Below are positions 59,101 to 64,000 of a stretch of DNA of 64,000 nucleotides, in pieces. The notes below the pieces were generated by a model that worked only from the letters and a program-made list of their open reading frames with translations, made no database searches and had not been told where the DNA came from. The first letter of the stretch is position 1; the number at the start of each line of letters is the position of its first letter. A program made the translations under genes and the position numbers. This DNA comes from Antilocapra americana. Taxonomy: Eukaryota; Chordata; Mammalia; Artiodactyla; Antilocapridae. The stretch is from the NCBI GenBank assembly GCA_007570785.1, contig ML660201.1, forward strand, positions 49,260,316-49,324,315, given 5' to 3'.

Positions 59101-61805
59101 TAAGGGAAAAAAGAAAATTCATTGAGAAAAAGCTCAGCAACAGAAAGAGATTTAGTTTCATTTCAATGGTTACTTCAACTAAATTAATATGCATGCTTTG
59201 TTCTAAGAAAGCTATATTCCTTCATTAGTGCTAGACCTCCATTTTGGCAGAATATAAAATAAAGATGTCCATGTTACATCACAAAGGTCTCTGCCTGCTC
59301 TAGAATATGGGGCCAAAAGTAACATGCTTCAGCAACCTCACTACATAAATTAAGGATTATTTCCAACGGCAATTTTCAACCAAATTTATTCAGCCTCTTG
59401 TCAGAAACCAAATCTATCCCTTTAAGAGAATTAGAAAGTAAATGGAGGTTGAGATGAGATTTTAATTTCAACATGCAACAAACAGAATGTAAAATAGGAC
59501 TCCGGTATTCCTGTATAAGAATGTGGGAAGTGGAGGCAAAGATCCAAGAGGGGAAGGAGGCAGGACAAGCCTCCTCCTGGTGCCTAAGAGCTGACGCAAG
59601 CTTCCAGGGAGGCAGCATCACTGGCTGTGACTTATCAGTAATGCCCTCATTATTAAGAGGTGCCTTAGATAACAAGGTTCATTTCACAACTGTTAAACTT
59701 TAAGCCAGTGCGCTACACAAAACATATTTTGTAGAACTCTAGTTTAGGGAATAATGACAAAAAGGAGGGAAAGTAGGGTCTCCCAGCCAAAGAAGAGTAT
59801 TTTGCTACATCCATAGTGACTCTGCTTCCTCTGAGTCACAATGTACAGTGGGAGGTTAAAGGCTCTGAGAAGACTACAGTAAAAGCAAGCTGTTCCACAG
59901 TTTAATTCAGAGTTTTCCAAATTCAAATGGCTATAAACGGTTTCTTTCAGTCACATTTTAATTCTCATCCATTTTGAAACGGTGCTGTCTTGTTTCCTAA
60001 CTGCAGTCCTGTAATTCTAAAATTTACTTGTCTCTCAATAATTCAATTTACTTAGTAATGCTATGCCATAACTAACTGTCATGAAAAATGGGAATATCAG
60101 TGCAGTCAAAAGCTCAGAGAAAACTCTGAACATACTGAGATAACTGATAAACTTAAATGTACTCTTGATAGAGCTGTAAGTTATAATAACTAGGGTGTAA
60201 CAGCAATGGAAGTAAAAATGTCAGTCACTCAGTCACGTCCGACTCTCTGCGACCGCACGGACGAGAGCCCACCTCCCCTGTCCATGGAATTCTCCAAGCA
60301 AGAACACCGGAGTGGGCAGTCACTCCCTTCTACAGAGGACTCTTCCTGACCCAAGGACTGAACCCAGGTCTCCTGCATGGCAGCCAGAGGCTGAACCATC
60401 TGAGCCACCGGGGGTGGTAATTCCCAGGACTACGATCATTTTTCATGGGAGAAAAAAAAATCTCCTCTTTCTGTGGCAATGGCCTGCATTCCCAGTGGTA
60501 CAAGGGAACTGGCAGAGAAACTGGGATTGGCAGGCTCTCATCATCACTGGCTTCAGGTCAAAGCATCTCCTCGCGTGTCTACCGGTGGCTGCTGTCATTT
60601 TTACATCCACACCACCCAGGCCTTTAGCTCTGTCCACTCAAATGGGCCAGCAATCTCTACTTACAAACGCCACTGACGGGTCAAAAGCATAATTGAAGAC
60701 ACACCTACACTAAAGCTTTTATAAGACGCTAGGCTGTACCTACGTGGTTTAAAGCAGCATGGGGACTAAAGTTTAGAAGGAAACGAACCAACAGTGGATA
60801 AAACCAAGGAAGTCACAGGAAACACCACATTACCAAACCAAAACCGCCGTCTCCCCATTTGGTCAAACGAAAAGTTACATACAGCACTTAACGACAACAA
60901 GCAGATAGCCAAGAAAACGGATTGATAGTCCTACCTTTCTTACACTTTAGTAGCCTATGCAAAATATTTTCATGTTTCACTTTATCCATTCAAAGGATAG
61001 TTACTATTTGCTGAACGCCTACTCTACGGTTACCCAAATACTGTGCTTCAGAAAAAAAAAATAAAGAATTCTGTCTAGAGGTGAATTTTTAAATAAGTGA
61101 AATATGACATTCTAAATGTGAGTCTCACATGGTACATTGATTTGTCAACAAAATTATTTCACATTAATCTAGTCAGAAATCTGTTCACACAATTGAACAA
61201 CAAGTTGTTTTTTACACCCCAGAGAAGCAAAACCAACATATAACTGGATAGACAAAGCTCAGGAAAACCTTTCAGCCTAAAACACAAGTTTTAGTGATGT
61301 ATATATAATTTTTCGTTTATTAAATTATCTTCACAGTCATGAATATTGTCAAAAACAAGGCGGTTGTTACAATTCCACACACTTTATGCTAAAACAACTT
61401 CCTCACACTCTAATACTTAAAATTTTATAGTTAGAAAGAAACATTAACATATCAACAAAGTCTATCCTGTTATAGTACTGTTAAGAGAATAATTCTGTTT
61501 TTAAATCCTTATGAACGGTAAAATGCTAAAAACTTCAAGAGAAAGCATAAAATCAAGGCACAAAAATCAAACGAGGTAGTAAGAACTGAGTTTCCTCTAA
61601 GAAGGCGCTCAGAGATCCACGCGCCGACACAGATCTCGTCAGTCTGACCACTACTGCGACTCGGGTGCACCACCTCTCGGGACACTTACAACCCCGCGAT
61701 GGAATACCTGAGAGGGCCACTTCCGTGGACACACGGTCGATGATCAGCACGTCTTCCGCTCCATCGTCACAAGCTTCCACATAAAATTTTTCAGGGGTAA
61801 TGTGC
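25981..61805 (-). CDS. SACM1L: SACM1L, phosphatidylinositol-4-phosphate phosphatase Sac1, exons 2-20
   Basis: Nineteen exons on the minus strand encode residues 11-587 in phase. Sac1 is an integral ER/Golgi membrane enzyme that dephosphorylates PtdIns4P (and PtdIns3P). It maintains the PI4P gradient used by OSBP-type lipid exchange at ER contact sites. Visible are the N-terminal Sac subdomain (residues about 12-180) and the catalytic subdomain. The signature [13 protein letters not shown] has Cys389 and Arg395 (CX5RT) in exon 14. Two membrane segments lie at about 521-542 and 549-570, and the C-terminus is KEKID, a dilysine-type COPI retrieval motif. The coding bases found (1732 nt including stop) plus the 32 nt expected in exon 1 give 587 codons, the human length from memory. 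Exon 1 and the promoter lie beyond 64000. All introns are GT-AG except intron 16 (GC-AG). No frameshift or stop is seen, so the gene looks functional. It converges on SLC6A20. Confidence 0.97.
26401..26716 (+). mobile_element. Bov-tA SINE, dimeric
   Basis: Two tRNA-Glu-like heads (TTAAAGAATCGCCCTGCAGT at 26427; GCTTCCCTTGTGGCTCAGCT at 26523 with AGAATCTGCCTGCAATG) are followed by a Bov-A body ending AGAGTCGGACATGACTGAGC at 26684. It is sense on +, antisense to SACM1L. Confidence 0.9.
27565..27685 (+). mobile_element. Bov-A SINE fragment
   Basis: CAGTATTCTTGCCTGGGAAA and GGTTGCAAAGAGTTGGACAT match the Bov-A body in sense orientation. The 5' part is reduced. Confidence 0.85.
28730..28787 (-). 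CDS. SACM1L: SACM1L exon 19 (first TM)
   Basis: The acceptor CTTTCCCAG is followed by TTG CCC ATT. It encodes [19 protein letters not shown], plus the first base of Gly543, before GTAAGT. At 58 nt it is almost entirely the first membrane segment. Confidence 0.96.
28788..30182 (-). other. SACM1L intron 18
   Basis: GT-AG intron. It includes a direct duplication TAAAGTCCGCTGCCTG (28838-28869), an L1 insertion (29264-29984) and unique sequence elsewhere. Confidence 0.8.
29264..29984 (+). mobile_element. L1 3' end with inverted 5' part (twin-primed)
   Basis: 29264-29530 is L1 ORF2 in antisense (CATCTAGGTGCTTCCACGTC, CTCCAGCATTTATTGTTTAT). 29535-29984 is the following L1 segment in sense (AATGTGGTACATAGATA, GAGTATTACTCAGCCATAAA) and ends in an A-rich tail. 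In L1 order the two parts are adjacent, with only about 20-25 bp lost at the joint. ATCTGCA flanks both ends (29257-29263, 29985-29991) as a possible short TSD. This is the structure produced by twin priming. A poly-T run of 16 lies inside near 29400. Confidence 0.8.
30183..30275 (-). CDS. SACM1L: SACM1L exon 18
   Basis: The acceptor TTTTCTATTCTAG is followed by GAT TCC ATA GAC. It encodes 31 residues: [20 protein letters not shown], then [11 protein letters not shown], before GTAAGA. It is phase 0 at both ends. Human Sac1 has Trp where this copy has Leu in PRDLKFLA, from memory. It is the linker between the catalytic domain and the membrane anchor. Confidence 0.95.
30370..30463 (-). CDS. SACM1L: SACM1L exon 17
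   Basis: The acceptor TTATTTAACCAG is followed by A ACT GGG AAG. It encodes [20 protein letters not shown], then [11 protein letters not shown], before GTAAGT. Intron 17 downstream of it is only 94 bp (30276-30369). Confidence 0.96.
30464..31158 (-). other. SACM1L intron 16, GC-AG type
   Basis: The donor reads ACCAG|GCAAGCC and the acceptor TTAACCAG. The GC donor is in the usual strong context AG|GCAAG. The 31160-30880 part is GC-rich, the rest AT-rich. No repeat was recognised. Confidence 0.85.
31159..31231 (-). CDS. SACM1L: SACM1L exon 16
   Basis: The acceptor CTCCCGCAG is followed by CC TGG GCT GAC. It encodes [20 protein letters not shown], then TDFT plus two bases of Arg461, before GCAAGC. 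The frame is continuous with exons 15 and 17 only with this GC donor. Confidence 0.96.
31347..31416 (-). CDS. SACM1L: SACM1L exon 15
   Basis: The acceptor CTTATTCCAG is followed by AGA CTG GGA. It encodes [20 protein letters not shown], then YKN plus one base, before GTAGGT. The intron after it (31232-31346) is 115 bp. Confidence 0.96.
31417..33178 (-). other. SACM1L intron 14
   Basis: GT-AG intron of 1.76 kb. 31500-32090 is GC-rich with a fortuitous long minus-strand open frame. A Bov-tA SINE lies at 32757-32950. The rest is unique. Confidence 0.8.
32757..32950 (-). mobile_element. Bov-tA SINE
   Basis: On + it is the reverse complement: GAAGCCGCTTCAGTCGTGTC, GCAGCCCCCCAGGCTCCTCT and AGGGATCAAACCTGCATCTC (tRNA-like end). 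It is in the same orientation as SACM1L. Confidence 0.9.
33179..33317 (-). CDS. SACM1L: SACM1L exon 14 (catalytic CX5RT)
   Basis: The acceptor AATATGTGTTAG is followed by T TAT TTT CTA. It encodes [20 protein letters not shown], then [20 protein letters not shown], then LQAQLQ, before GTACGT. The P-loop C-M-D-C-L-D-R-T carries the nucleophile (Cys389 by the phase count) and Arg395. The length is 139 nt, so loss of this exon would shift the frame. The polypyrimidine tract of its acceptor is weak. Confidence 0.97.
33355..33560 (-). mobile_element. Bov-tA SINE head, dimeric, next to exon 14
   Basis: Read on the minus strand, two tRNA-Glu-like heads follow each other: GAATCTGCCTGCAATGCAGG and GCTTCCCTTGTGGCTCAGCT with AATCTGCCTGCAATGCGGGA. 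It ends about 40 bp upstream of the exon 14 acceptor. No Bov-A tail is left on that side. Confidence 0.85.
34554..34660 (+). mobile_element. tRNA-Glu-derived SINE (CHR-like) with (AC)n
   Basis: GGATTTCCCTGGCAGTCCAG, GGTTAAGACTCCATGTCTCC and GTCAGGGAGCTAAGATACC match the cetartiodactyl CHR-type SINE pattern. An (AC)n tract follows at about 34653-34668. Confidence 0.75.
35225..35490 (-). mobile_element. Two Bov-A SINEs in tandem, antisense on +
   Basis: TGCTAAGTCGCTTTAGTCGT (35232) and TGCTAAGTTGCTTCAGTCGT (35367) each begin a reverse-complement Bov-A body ending in GAACACTGGAGTGGGTTGCC. The two copies follow each other directly. Confidence 0.88.
35572..35718 (+). mobile_element. Bov-A SINE, sense
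   Basis: AGAGAAGGAAATGGCAACCC through AGAGTCAGACACGACTGAGC, a full-length body on the + strand with a short internal duplication of CCCACTCC. Confidence 0.88.
35812..35946 (+). mobile_element. Bov-A SINE, sense, with (CAG)n tail
   Basis: AGAGAAGGAAATGACAACCC through GAGCTGGACACGACTGAGAG, followed by (CAG)n at about 35929-35946 (AGCAGCAGCAGCAGCAGC), the usual Bov-A tail microsatellite. Confidence 0.88.
36793..36891 (-). CDS. SACM1L: SACM1L exon 13
   Basis: The acceptor GTTTTGGTAG is followed by G TAC ATT GCC. It encodes [20 protein letters not shown], then [12 protein letters not shown] plus two bases of Ser367, before GTAAGC. Confidence 0.96.
37945..38060 (-). mobile_element. Bov-A SINE fragment
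   Basis: GTCGAGTCGCGTCCGACTCT, CAGCCCACCAGGCTCCTCTG and GAGTGGGCTACCATTTCCTT, the reverse-complement Bov-A, 3' end first and slightly shortened. Confidence 0.85.
39240..39550 (+). mobile_element. L1 3'UTR end, sense
   Basis: ACTTACAGTTACCAGGGGGT, ACCTGCTGTGTAGCACAAGG, CTGTAATGGCCTATATGGGA, CCTGAAACTAACACAACACT and AACTATACTCCCAATAAAAA follow the artiodactyl L1 3'UTR in order. An A-rich run at 39443 is followed by (GA)n. Confidence 0.85.
39724..39803 (-). CDS. SACM1L: SACM1L exon 12
   Basis: The acceptor TTTTTCACAG is followed by GTA AAT CAG. It encodes [20 protein letters not shown], then LGNGMI plus two bases of Arg334, before GTACCT. Confidence 0.96.
39850..42415 (+). mobile_element. HAL1-like (half-L1) element, interrupted by a SINE
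   Basis: An old L1-related element on the + strand. The middle shows an ORF1-type coiled-coil region near 41160-41280 (GATGGAACTGGAAGAAAAAA, GACAGAACAAATGAACTAAT). This is followed by the sequence leading to CAAGAATTCTGTATCTAGCA and TCCTTCAAAAATGAAAAGG (41680-41720), and then by a 3' end with GCCACTGAGCTGTACACTTG (42354) and an A-rich tail near 42403. I see no ORF2-like stretch between them, which is the HAL1 architecture. Removing the SINE (41752-42085) leaves about 2.2 kb, close to the size I recall for HAL1. It is antisense in SACM1L intron 11. Confidence 0.6.
41752..42085 (+). mobile_element. Bov-tA SINE, dimeric
   Basis: GGTAGCTCAGCTGGTTAAGA at 41760 is the first tRNA-like head and TGGGCTTCCTTGGTGGCTCA at 41868 the second. 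The body is GGCAACCCACTCCAGTACTC (41965) and the end GAGTTGGACATGACTGAGTA (42044) with a (CAGCA)n tail. It is inserted in the HAL1-like element. Confidence 0.9.
42461..42529 (-). CDS. SACM1L: SACM1L exon 11
   Basis: The acceptor CCACTTTCTAG is followed by ATG GAC GGT. It encodes [20 protein letters not shown], then INL, before GTATGT. It is 69 nt, phase 0 at both ends. Confidence 0.96.
42530..43023 (-). other. SACM1L intron 10
   Basis: GT-AG intron of 494 bp, AT-rich, with no repeat recognised. Confidence 0.8.
43024..43110 (-). CDS. SACM1L: SACM1L exon 10
   Basis: The acceptor TTTCCTTGTAG is followed by ACT CGA GGA. It encodes [20 protein letters not shown], then PLINKVANH, before GTGTGT. 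It is 87 nt, phase 0 at both ends. Confidence 0.96.
43111..43892 (-). other. SACM1L intron 9
   Basis: GT-AG intron of 782 bp, with an (AC)n of six units near 43147. No transposon recognised. Confidence 0.8.
43893..43978 (-). CDS. SACM1L: SACM1L exon 9
   Basis: The acceptor CCCAATTCAG is followed by GA ATT GAT. It encodes [20 protein letters not shown], then NGNRASFVQ, before GTGAGG. Confidence 0.96.
43979..46005 (-). other. SACM1L intron 8
   Basis: GT-AG intron of 2.0 kb, AT-rich unique sequence. I recognise no repeat or RNA gene. Confidence 0.75.
46006..46107 (-). CDS. SACM1L: SACM1L exon 8
   Basis: The acceptor TTAATGTAGTTGAG is followed by TT ATT ACC ATG. It encodes [20 protein letters not shown], then [14 protein letters not shown] plus one base of Gly227, before GTGAGA. 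The acceptor is pyrimidine-poor near the AG, but the phase and protein match leave no alternative. Confidence 0.95.
46845..47015 (+). mobile_element. Bov-tA SINE
   Basis: CCTGATGGCTCAGTTGGTAA, AATCCGCCTGCAATGCAGGA and CAGAGTCGGACACGATTGAG. It has one tRNA-like head followed by a Bov-A body. Confidence 0.9.
48500..49080 (+). repeat. Possible ancient interspersed repeat, family uncertain
   Basis: The text CTTAACGTGTCCAAATAAAG, CTCTGGCCAAAACCCATAAG, CAGAAACTCCTTTTAGCTCT and TTCAAAACACACCTGGAGCC resembles an old, widely dispersed mammalian repeat I know by sight but cannot name with certainty. It is C/T-rich and diverged. Confidence 0.35.
49143..49450 (+). mobile_element. tRNA-Glu-derived artiodactyl SINE, long form
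   Basis: It begins TAGGGCTTCCCTGGTGGCTC and has the tRNA-like box TGATTCCTGGTCGGGGAGG. It then runs through a long tail with GCAGAGGAACTAAGCCCGTG and GCACACAAAGAGCCACCACA, typical of CHR-type SINEs. Confidence 0.8.
50613..50646 (-). CDS. SACM1L: SACM1L exon 7 (34-nt microexon)
   Basis: The acceptor CTTCATTTCAG is followed by GTC CAT CGG TTT. It encodes [11 protein letters not shown] plus the first base of Phe193, before GTATCC. It is too short to stand out as an ORF; it was found because exons 6 and 8 leave a gap of exactly these residues. Both splice sites are canonical and the frame is restored. Confidence 0.95.
50647..51531 (-). other. SACM1L intron 6
   Basis: GT-AG intron of 885 bp, unique and AT-rich, with no repeat recognised. 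Confidence 0.8.
51532..51591 (-). CDS. SACM1L: SACM1L exon 6
   Basis: The acceptor CTTCTCTCTCAG is followed by GCA GAT CAG. It encodes [20 protein letters not shown], before GTGATG. It is 60 nt, phase 0 at both ends. Confidence 0.96.
51592..52569 (-). other. SACM1L intron 5
   Basis: GT-AG intron with a BovB 3' fragment at 51623-51765. The remainder is unique. Confidence 0.8.
51623..51765 (-). mobile_element. BovB 3' fragment
   Basis: CTCGCTCAGTCGCATCCCGT, CACTGAGTCAGTGATGCTTT and CCACCTCATCCTTC match the BovB 3' end in reverse complement. Diverged and short. Confidence 0.75.
52570..52719 (-). CDS. SACM1L: SACM1L exon 5
   Basis: The acceptor TTTGTTTGCAG is followed by TTA CAG GAT. It encodes 50 residues: [20 protein letters not shown], then [20 protein letters not shown], then [10 protein letters not shown], before GTAAGG. 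Confidence 0.96.
54718..55045 (-). mobile_element. Bov-tA SINE, dimeric
   Basis: Reverse complement on +: GGTTGCTCAGTCGTGTCCGA, CATGGGATTCTCCAGGCAAG, then two tRNA-like heads, GCCACCAAGGAAGCCCATGA and AGCTACCAGGGAAGCCCATA. Confidence 0.9.
55208..55325 (+). mobile_element. BovB/Bov-A 3' fragment
   Basis: AGCTCCAGGAGTTGGTGATG through GCGTTGGACATGACTGAGCA followed by ACTGTACTGAAC is the BovB 3' terminus on the + strand. It is inserted in the old L1 just after the RQGCP region. Confidence 0.8.
56401..56600 (-). mobile_element. Bov-tA SINE
   Basis: GCTGTCGTGTTCAACTCTTT, GCCCGCCAGGCTCCTCTGAC and GAGCCAACAAGGAAGCCCAT: reverse-complement Bov-A body plus one tRNA-like head. Confidence 0.9.
57628..57755 (-). 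CDS. SACM1L: SACM1L exon 4
   Basis: The acceptor TTGTTCTTTGCAG is followed by GT AAT TAT. It encodes [20 protein letters not shown], then [20 protein letters not shown], then DIQ, before GTAAGA. It belongs to the N-terminal Sac subdomain. Confidence 0.96.
57756..59010 (-). other. SACM1L intron 3
   Basis: GT-AG intron of 1.26 kb. No repeat recognised apart from A-rich runs near 58816. A (CT)n of eight bases or so lies at 58030. Confidence 0.75.
59011..59085 (-). CDS. SACM1L: SACM1L exon 3
   Basis: The acceptor TTTTTCTTTAAAG is followed by TC AAG AAA. It encodes [20 protein letters not shown], then IHLVA plus one base of Gly69, before GTAAGA. Confidence 0.96.
59086..61707 (-). other. SACM1L intron 2
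   Basis: GT-AG intron of 2.6 kb with one SINE (60220-60415). The rest is unique AT-rich sequence, with no RNA gene recognised. Confidence 0.8.
60220..60415 (-). mobile_element. Bov-tA SINE
   Basis: GTCAGTCACTCAGTCACGTC, CCCCTGTCCATGGAATTCTC and GAACCCAGGTCTCCTGCATG: reverse-complement Bov-A body plus a tRNA-like head, about 15% diverged by eye. Confidence 0.88.
61708..61805 (-). CDS. SACM1L: SACM1L exon 2
   Basis: The acceptor CTTCTTCTTAG is followed by G CAC ATT ACC. It encodes [20 protein letters not shown], then [12 protein letters not shown] plus one base of Val44, before GTATTC. The first base finishes codon 11, whose start is in exon 1 outside the window. The N-terminal residues fit Sac1 from residue 12. 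Confidence 0.96.
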
Positions 61806-62621
61806 CTAAGAAGAAGTTCAAAACCATAAATAACTTAACGAAATAATATGAACACTTTCCAAAAAGCTACGGCAGCAATGTAGTTAAATTTGACATCATT
61901 TCCCCAGCTTCAGAACAGAGAAAGCTTTATGCTGTCCTTAAGTGTTCACTGCAACTCGTCTTAAGTTAATGCTGATAAGGTTTTAATTTGCTACATCATC
62001 TCCACTTTGACTTACATAAGACAATCACACTAGAATCTAATCTAGAGTCAGCAGGGTGCAGAGGGAATGCAGTGCGGCAGTCAGGAGCACCGTCTACAGA
62101 ACCAGACTGTGAACCTGGGCACGCTCCTTATCCTCTCTGTTCCTCAGTTCCCTTATCCACAAAGGAAGGATGCCACCAGACTCATGAAACAGCACTGCTG
62201 TGAGGATGAAAAGAGCTAACACTGACAAACGCTTAGAACACCTGATACACAGTAACCAAGGTTAGCCAAAAATACTAAGAAACACATTTCCAGGAAATTG
62301 CTTAGAATAAACTTTAACATTTTGGTATTTTGTTAGAATGCCACCTATATGCTCTTAGGGGGAAGAAAGACACTGCAAAATAAAGAGGATAAAATCAGAG
62401 TTGGGGAAGAGTACTCAAAATGTATGCAACTCTGTAACCCGAGTTCAACAAAAATGAACAGTTGGATCTATAAGAGAGAAACTGGATAACTTCAGCAAGC
62501 AATTAAGCAAGGTTCAGGAAATGACTGCCTCAGGAAATAACCATCAACAAAACACGGTGAAAATAAAGATTTGCATGCACTAAAACAATGGAGACTGAAG
62601 CTGTTGGTAAGGTGGTCTGTG

Positions 62622-62835
62622 TATTAATCACTCAGTCGTGTCCGACTCTTTGCAACCCAAGGAATGGAGCCCGCCGGCTCCTCTGTCCATGGGATTCTTC
62701 AGGCAAGAATACTGGAGTGGGGTGCCATTTCCTTCTCCAAGAGATCTTCCCAATCCAGGGGTTGAACATGTATCTCCTGTGTCTCCTGCATTGGCAGGTG
62801 GGTTCTTTACCACTATTGCCACCTCGGAAGCCCAC
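62622..62835 (-). mobile_element. Bov-tA SINE
   Basis: TAATCACTCAGTCGTGTCCG, TGTCCATGGGATTCTTCAGG, TTGGCAGGTGGGTTCTTTAC and GCCACCTCGGAAGCCCA: body plus a single tRNA-like head, reverse orientation. Confidence 0.9.
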
Positions 62836-63194
62836 TGGGTTTATTATTACATTATTAAGACAGATAATAATAAACTATGGCCTCAAAAAGTTGGGAGCAT
62901 AAAATCAAGCAGGGCAGAGGTTAACAGAGTTTTGCCAAGAAAACACGCTGGTCATAGCAAATACCCTTTTCCAACAACACAGGAGAAGACTCTACACACA
63001 GACATCACCAGATGTAATTGGCCCCAACTTTGCTAACCACTAACTGTGTGATGCTGGCCAAGGAGTGCTGCCTCATGCCGGGCCTTGTTAGGTACTAGAG
63101 GTGCAAAGCCCTCGGACCACAGAGCTCACGTGGGAACGGAAAGACACCACACAGGGAAGTGAGTCAATGACTTCAGATGGTGATCTGAACTGTA

Positions 63195-64000
63195 AAGAGA
63201 ACAAAGGGGCCTCCGGTTCAAGAAGGCAGAGTAGAAGGACATGCGTTCTCCTCATCCTGCGAGAACACCAAAATCACAACCACCCACAGGAGGATGCTGG
63301 AGCCTACCAAAAATGATACTCCGTGCCCACAGACAAAGGACAAACCACAGGAAGAAAGTAAGAGGGGCACCGTCACAATGACCTCAAATCCCATACCCGC
63401 CGGGTGGGCAGCCTACAAACTGGAGAACAAGAAAACCAAAGACGATTTCCCACTGTTGAGAAGGCTCAGAACCCCACGTCAGGCTTCCCGGCCTGGGGGA
63501 CCAACAAAGGGACCGGGAGTACCCAGGGAATGTGACCTTGAGGCCAGCCGGACTTGACAAAAGACTTCCACAGGACTGGGGGAATGGACTCCAGTCTTGG
63601 AGGGCACAAACAAAACCTTGGGTGTGCCAAAACCCAGAGGAAAGGAGCGGTGACCCCACAGGAGATGAACCGGAACTACCTGCTGGTGCTGGAGGGGCTC
63701 CTGTGGGGGCGGGAGCAGCAGGGGCTCCCCGCAAGGACGGGTCGCAGCAGCAGTGGCCAGGAGGGTCCCCCTGGGGTAAACCTCTTGCAGGTCAACCCTA
63801 CCACAGAGCCCGCAGACCCCAGGACTGGGTCACCTTGGGCCAAACAACCCCCAGGGAGGGAGTGCAACCCCTCAGCAGGTAACTGGATTAAAGCTTGACT
63901 GAGCAAGGCCCTGCCCACCAGGGCAAGAGCCAGTTCTTCCCACCACCAGGCCCATCAGGAAGCTTACACAAGCCTCTTAGCCTCCACCATCAGAGGGCAG
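63195..64000 (+). mobile_element. L1 5'UTR start, runs off the right edge
   Basis: AAGAAGGCAGAGTAGAAGGA (63221) followed by GCGAGAACACCAAAATCACA (63259) and CCCACGTCAGGCTTCCCGGC (63473) is the start of an artiodactyl L1 5'UTR in sense on +. It becomes GC-rich toward the edge. Short open frames here are 5'UTR composition. Whether ORF1 and ORF2 follow cannot be seen. Confidence 0.75.

Larger units (their letters stand above)
61806..64000 (-). other. SACM1L intron 1 (3' part)
   Basis: No exon 1 (32 coding nt expected) or CpG-rich promoter is seen before the right edge. It contains a Bov-tA SINE (62622-62835) and an L1 5' end (63195-64000). 61810-62620 and 62840-63190 look unique. Confidence 0.8.

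Overview
The window is nuclear DNA from a ruminant, most likely a bovid. It is packed with BovB LINEs, Bov-A/Bov-tA SINEs (the BovB-derived and tRNA-Glu-derived families of cattle, sheep and goat) and L1 elements of artiodactyl type. Its genes are split by canonical introns. No bacterial, phage or CRISPR feature was seen. Two protein-coding genes lie tail to tail: the 3' part of SLC6A20 on the + strand and all but exon 1 of SACM1L on the - strand. This matches the order and orientation of the human 3p21.31 locus (SACM1L, SLC6A20, LZTFL1).

Positions 1-11324 lie in an intron of SLC6A20. They hold the 5' portion of a minus-strand L1 (1 to about 5335) with a BovB inserted in its 5'UTR. Next comes an unusual head-to-tail array of four related units of about 1.45 kb (about 5340-11080). 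Each unit combines an old antisense L1 3' fragment with sequence I cannot assign. The last four coding exons of SLC6A20 follow (11325-11529, 13413-13572, 14169-14334, 16608-16757). They encode the C-terminal 226 residues (transmembrane segments 8-12) and are followed by an AATAAA at 17065-17070.

Positions 17100 to about 24240 are intergenic and hold a plus-strand L1 3' fragment at 17868-18965. I see no other gene there.

From about 24240 to the right edge is SACM1L on the minus strand. Nineteen coding exons (2-20) can be placed with consistent reading phase and splice sites. They total 1732 nt, which leaves exactly the 32 nt expected in exon 1 for a 587-residue protein. The catalytic CX5RT motif is in exon 14, the two C-terminal membrane segments are in exons 18-20, and the C-terminus is KEKID. 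Notable details are a 34-nt microexon (exon 7), one GC-AG intron (intron 16) and two introns of 115 and 94 bp. Introns carry many SINEs, a twin-primed L1, a HAL1-like element, an old L1 with nested SINEs, and the 5' end of an L1 running off the right edge.

The two proteins have unrelated jobs. SLC6A20 is a plasma-membrane Na+/Cl- dependent imino-acid transporter, and SACM1L (Sac1) is the ER/Golgi phosphatase that removes PtdIns4P. I found no new gene system. The most unusual structure is the four-unit array at 5.3-11.1 kb. Human reference proteins were compared from memory, and no alignment was run.
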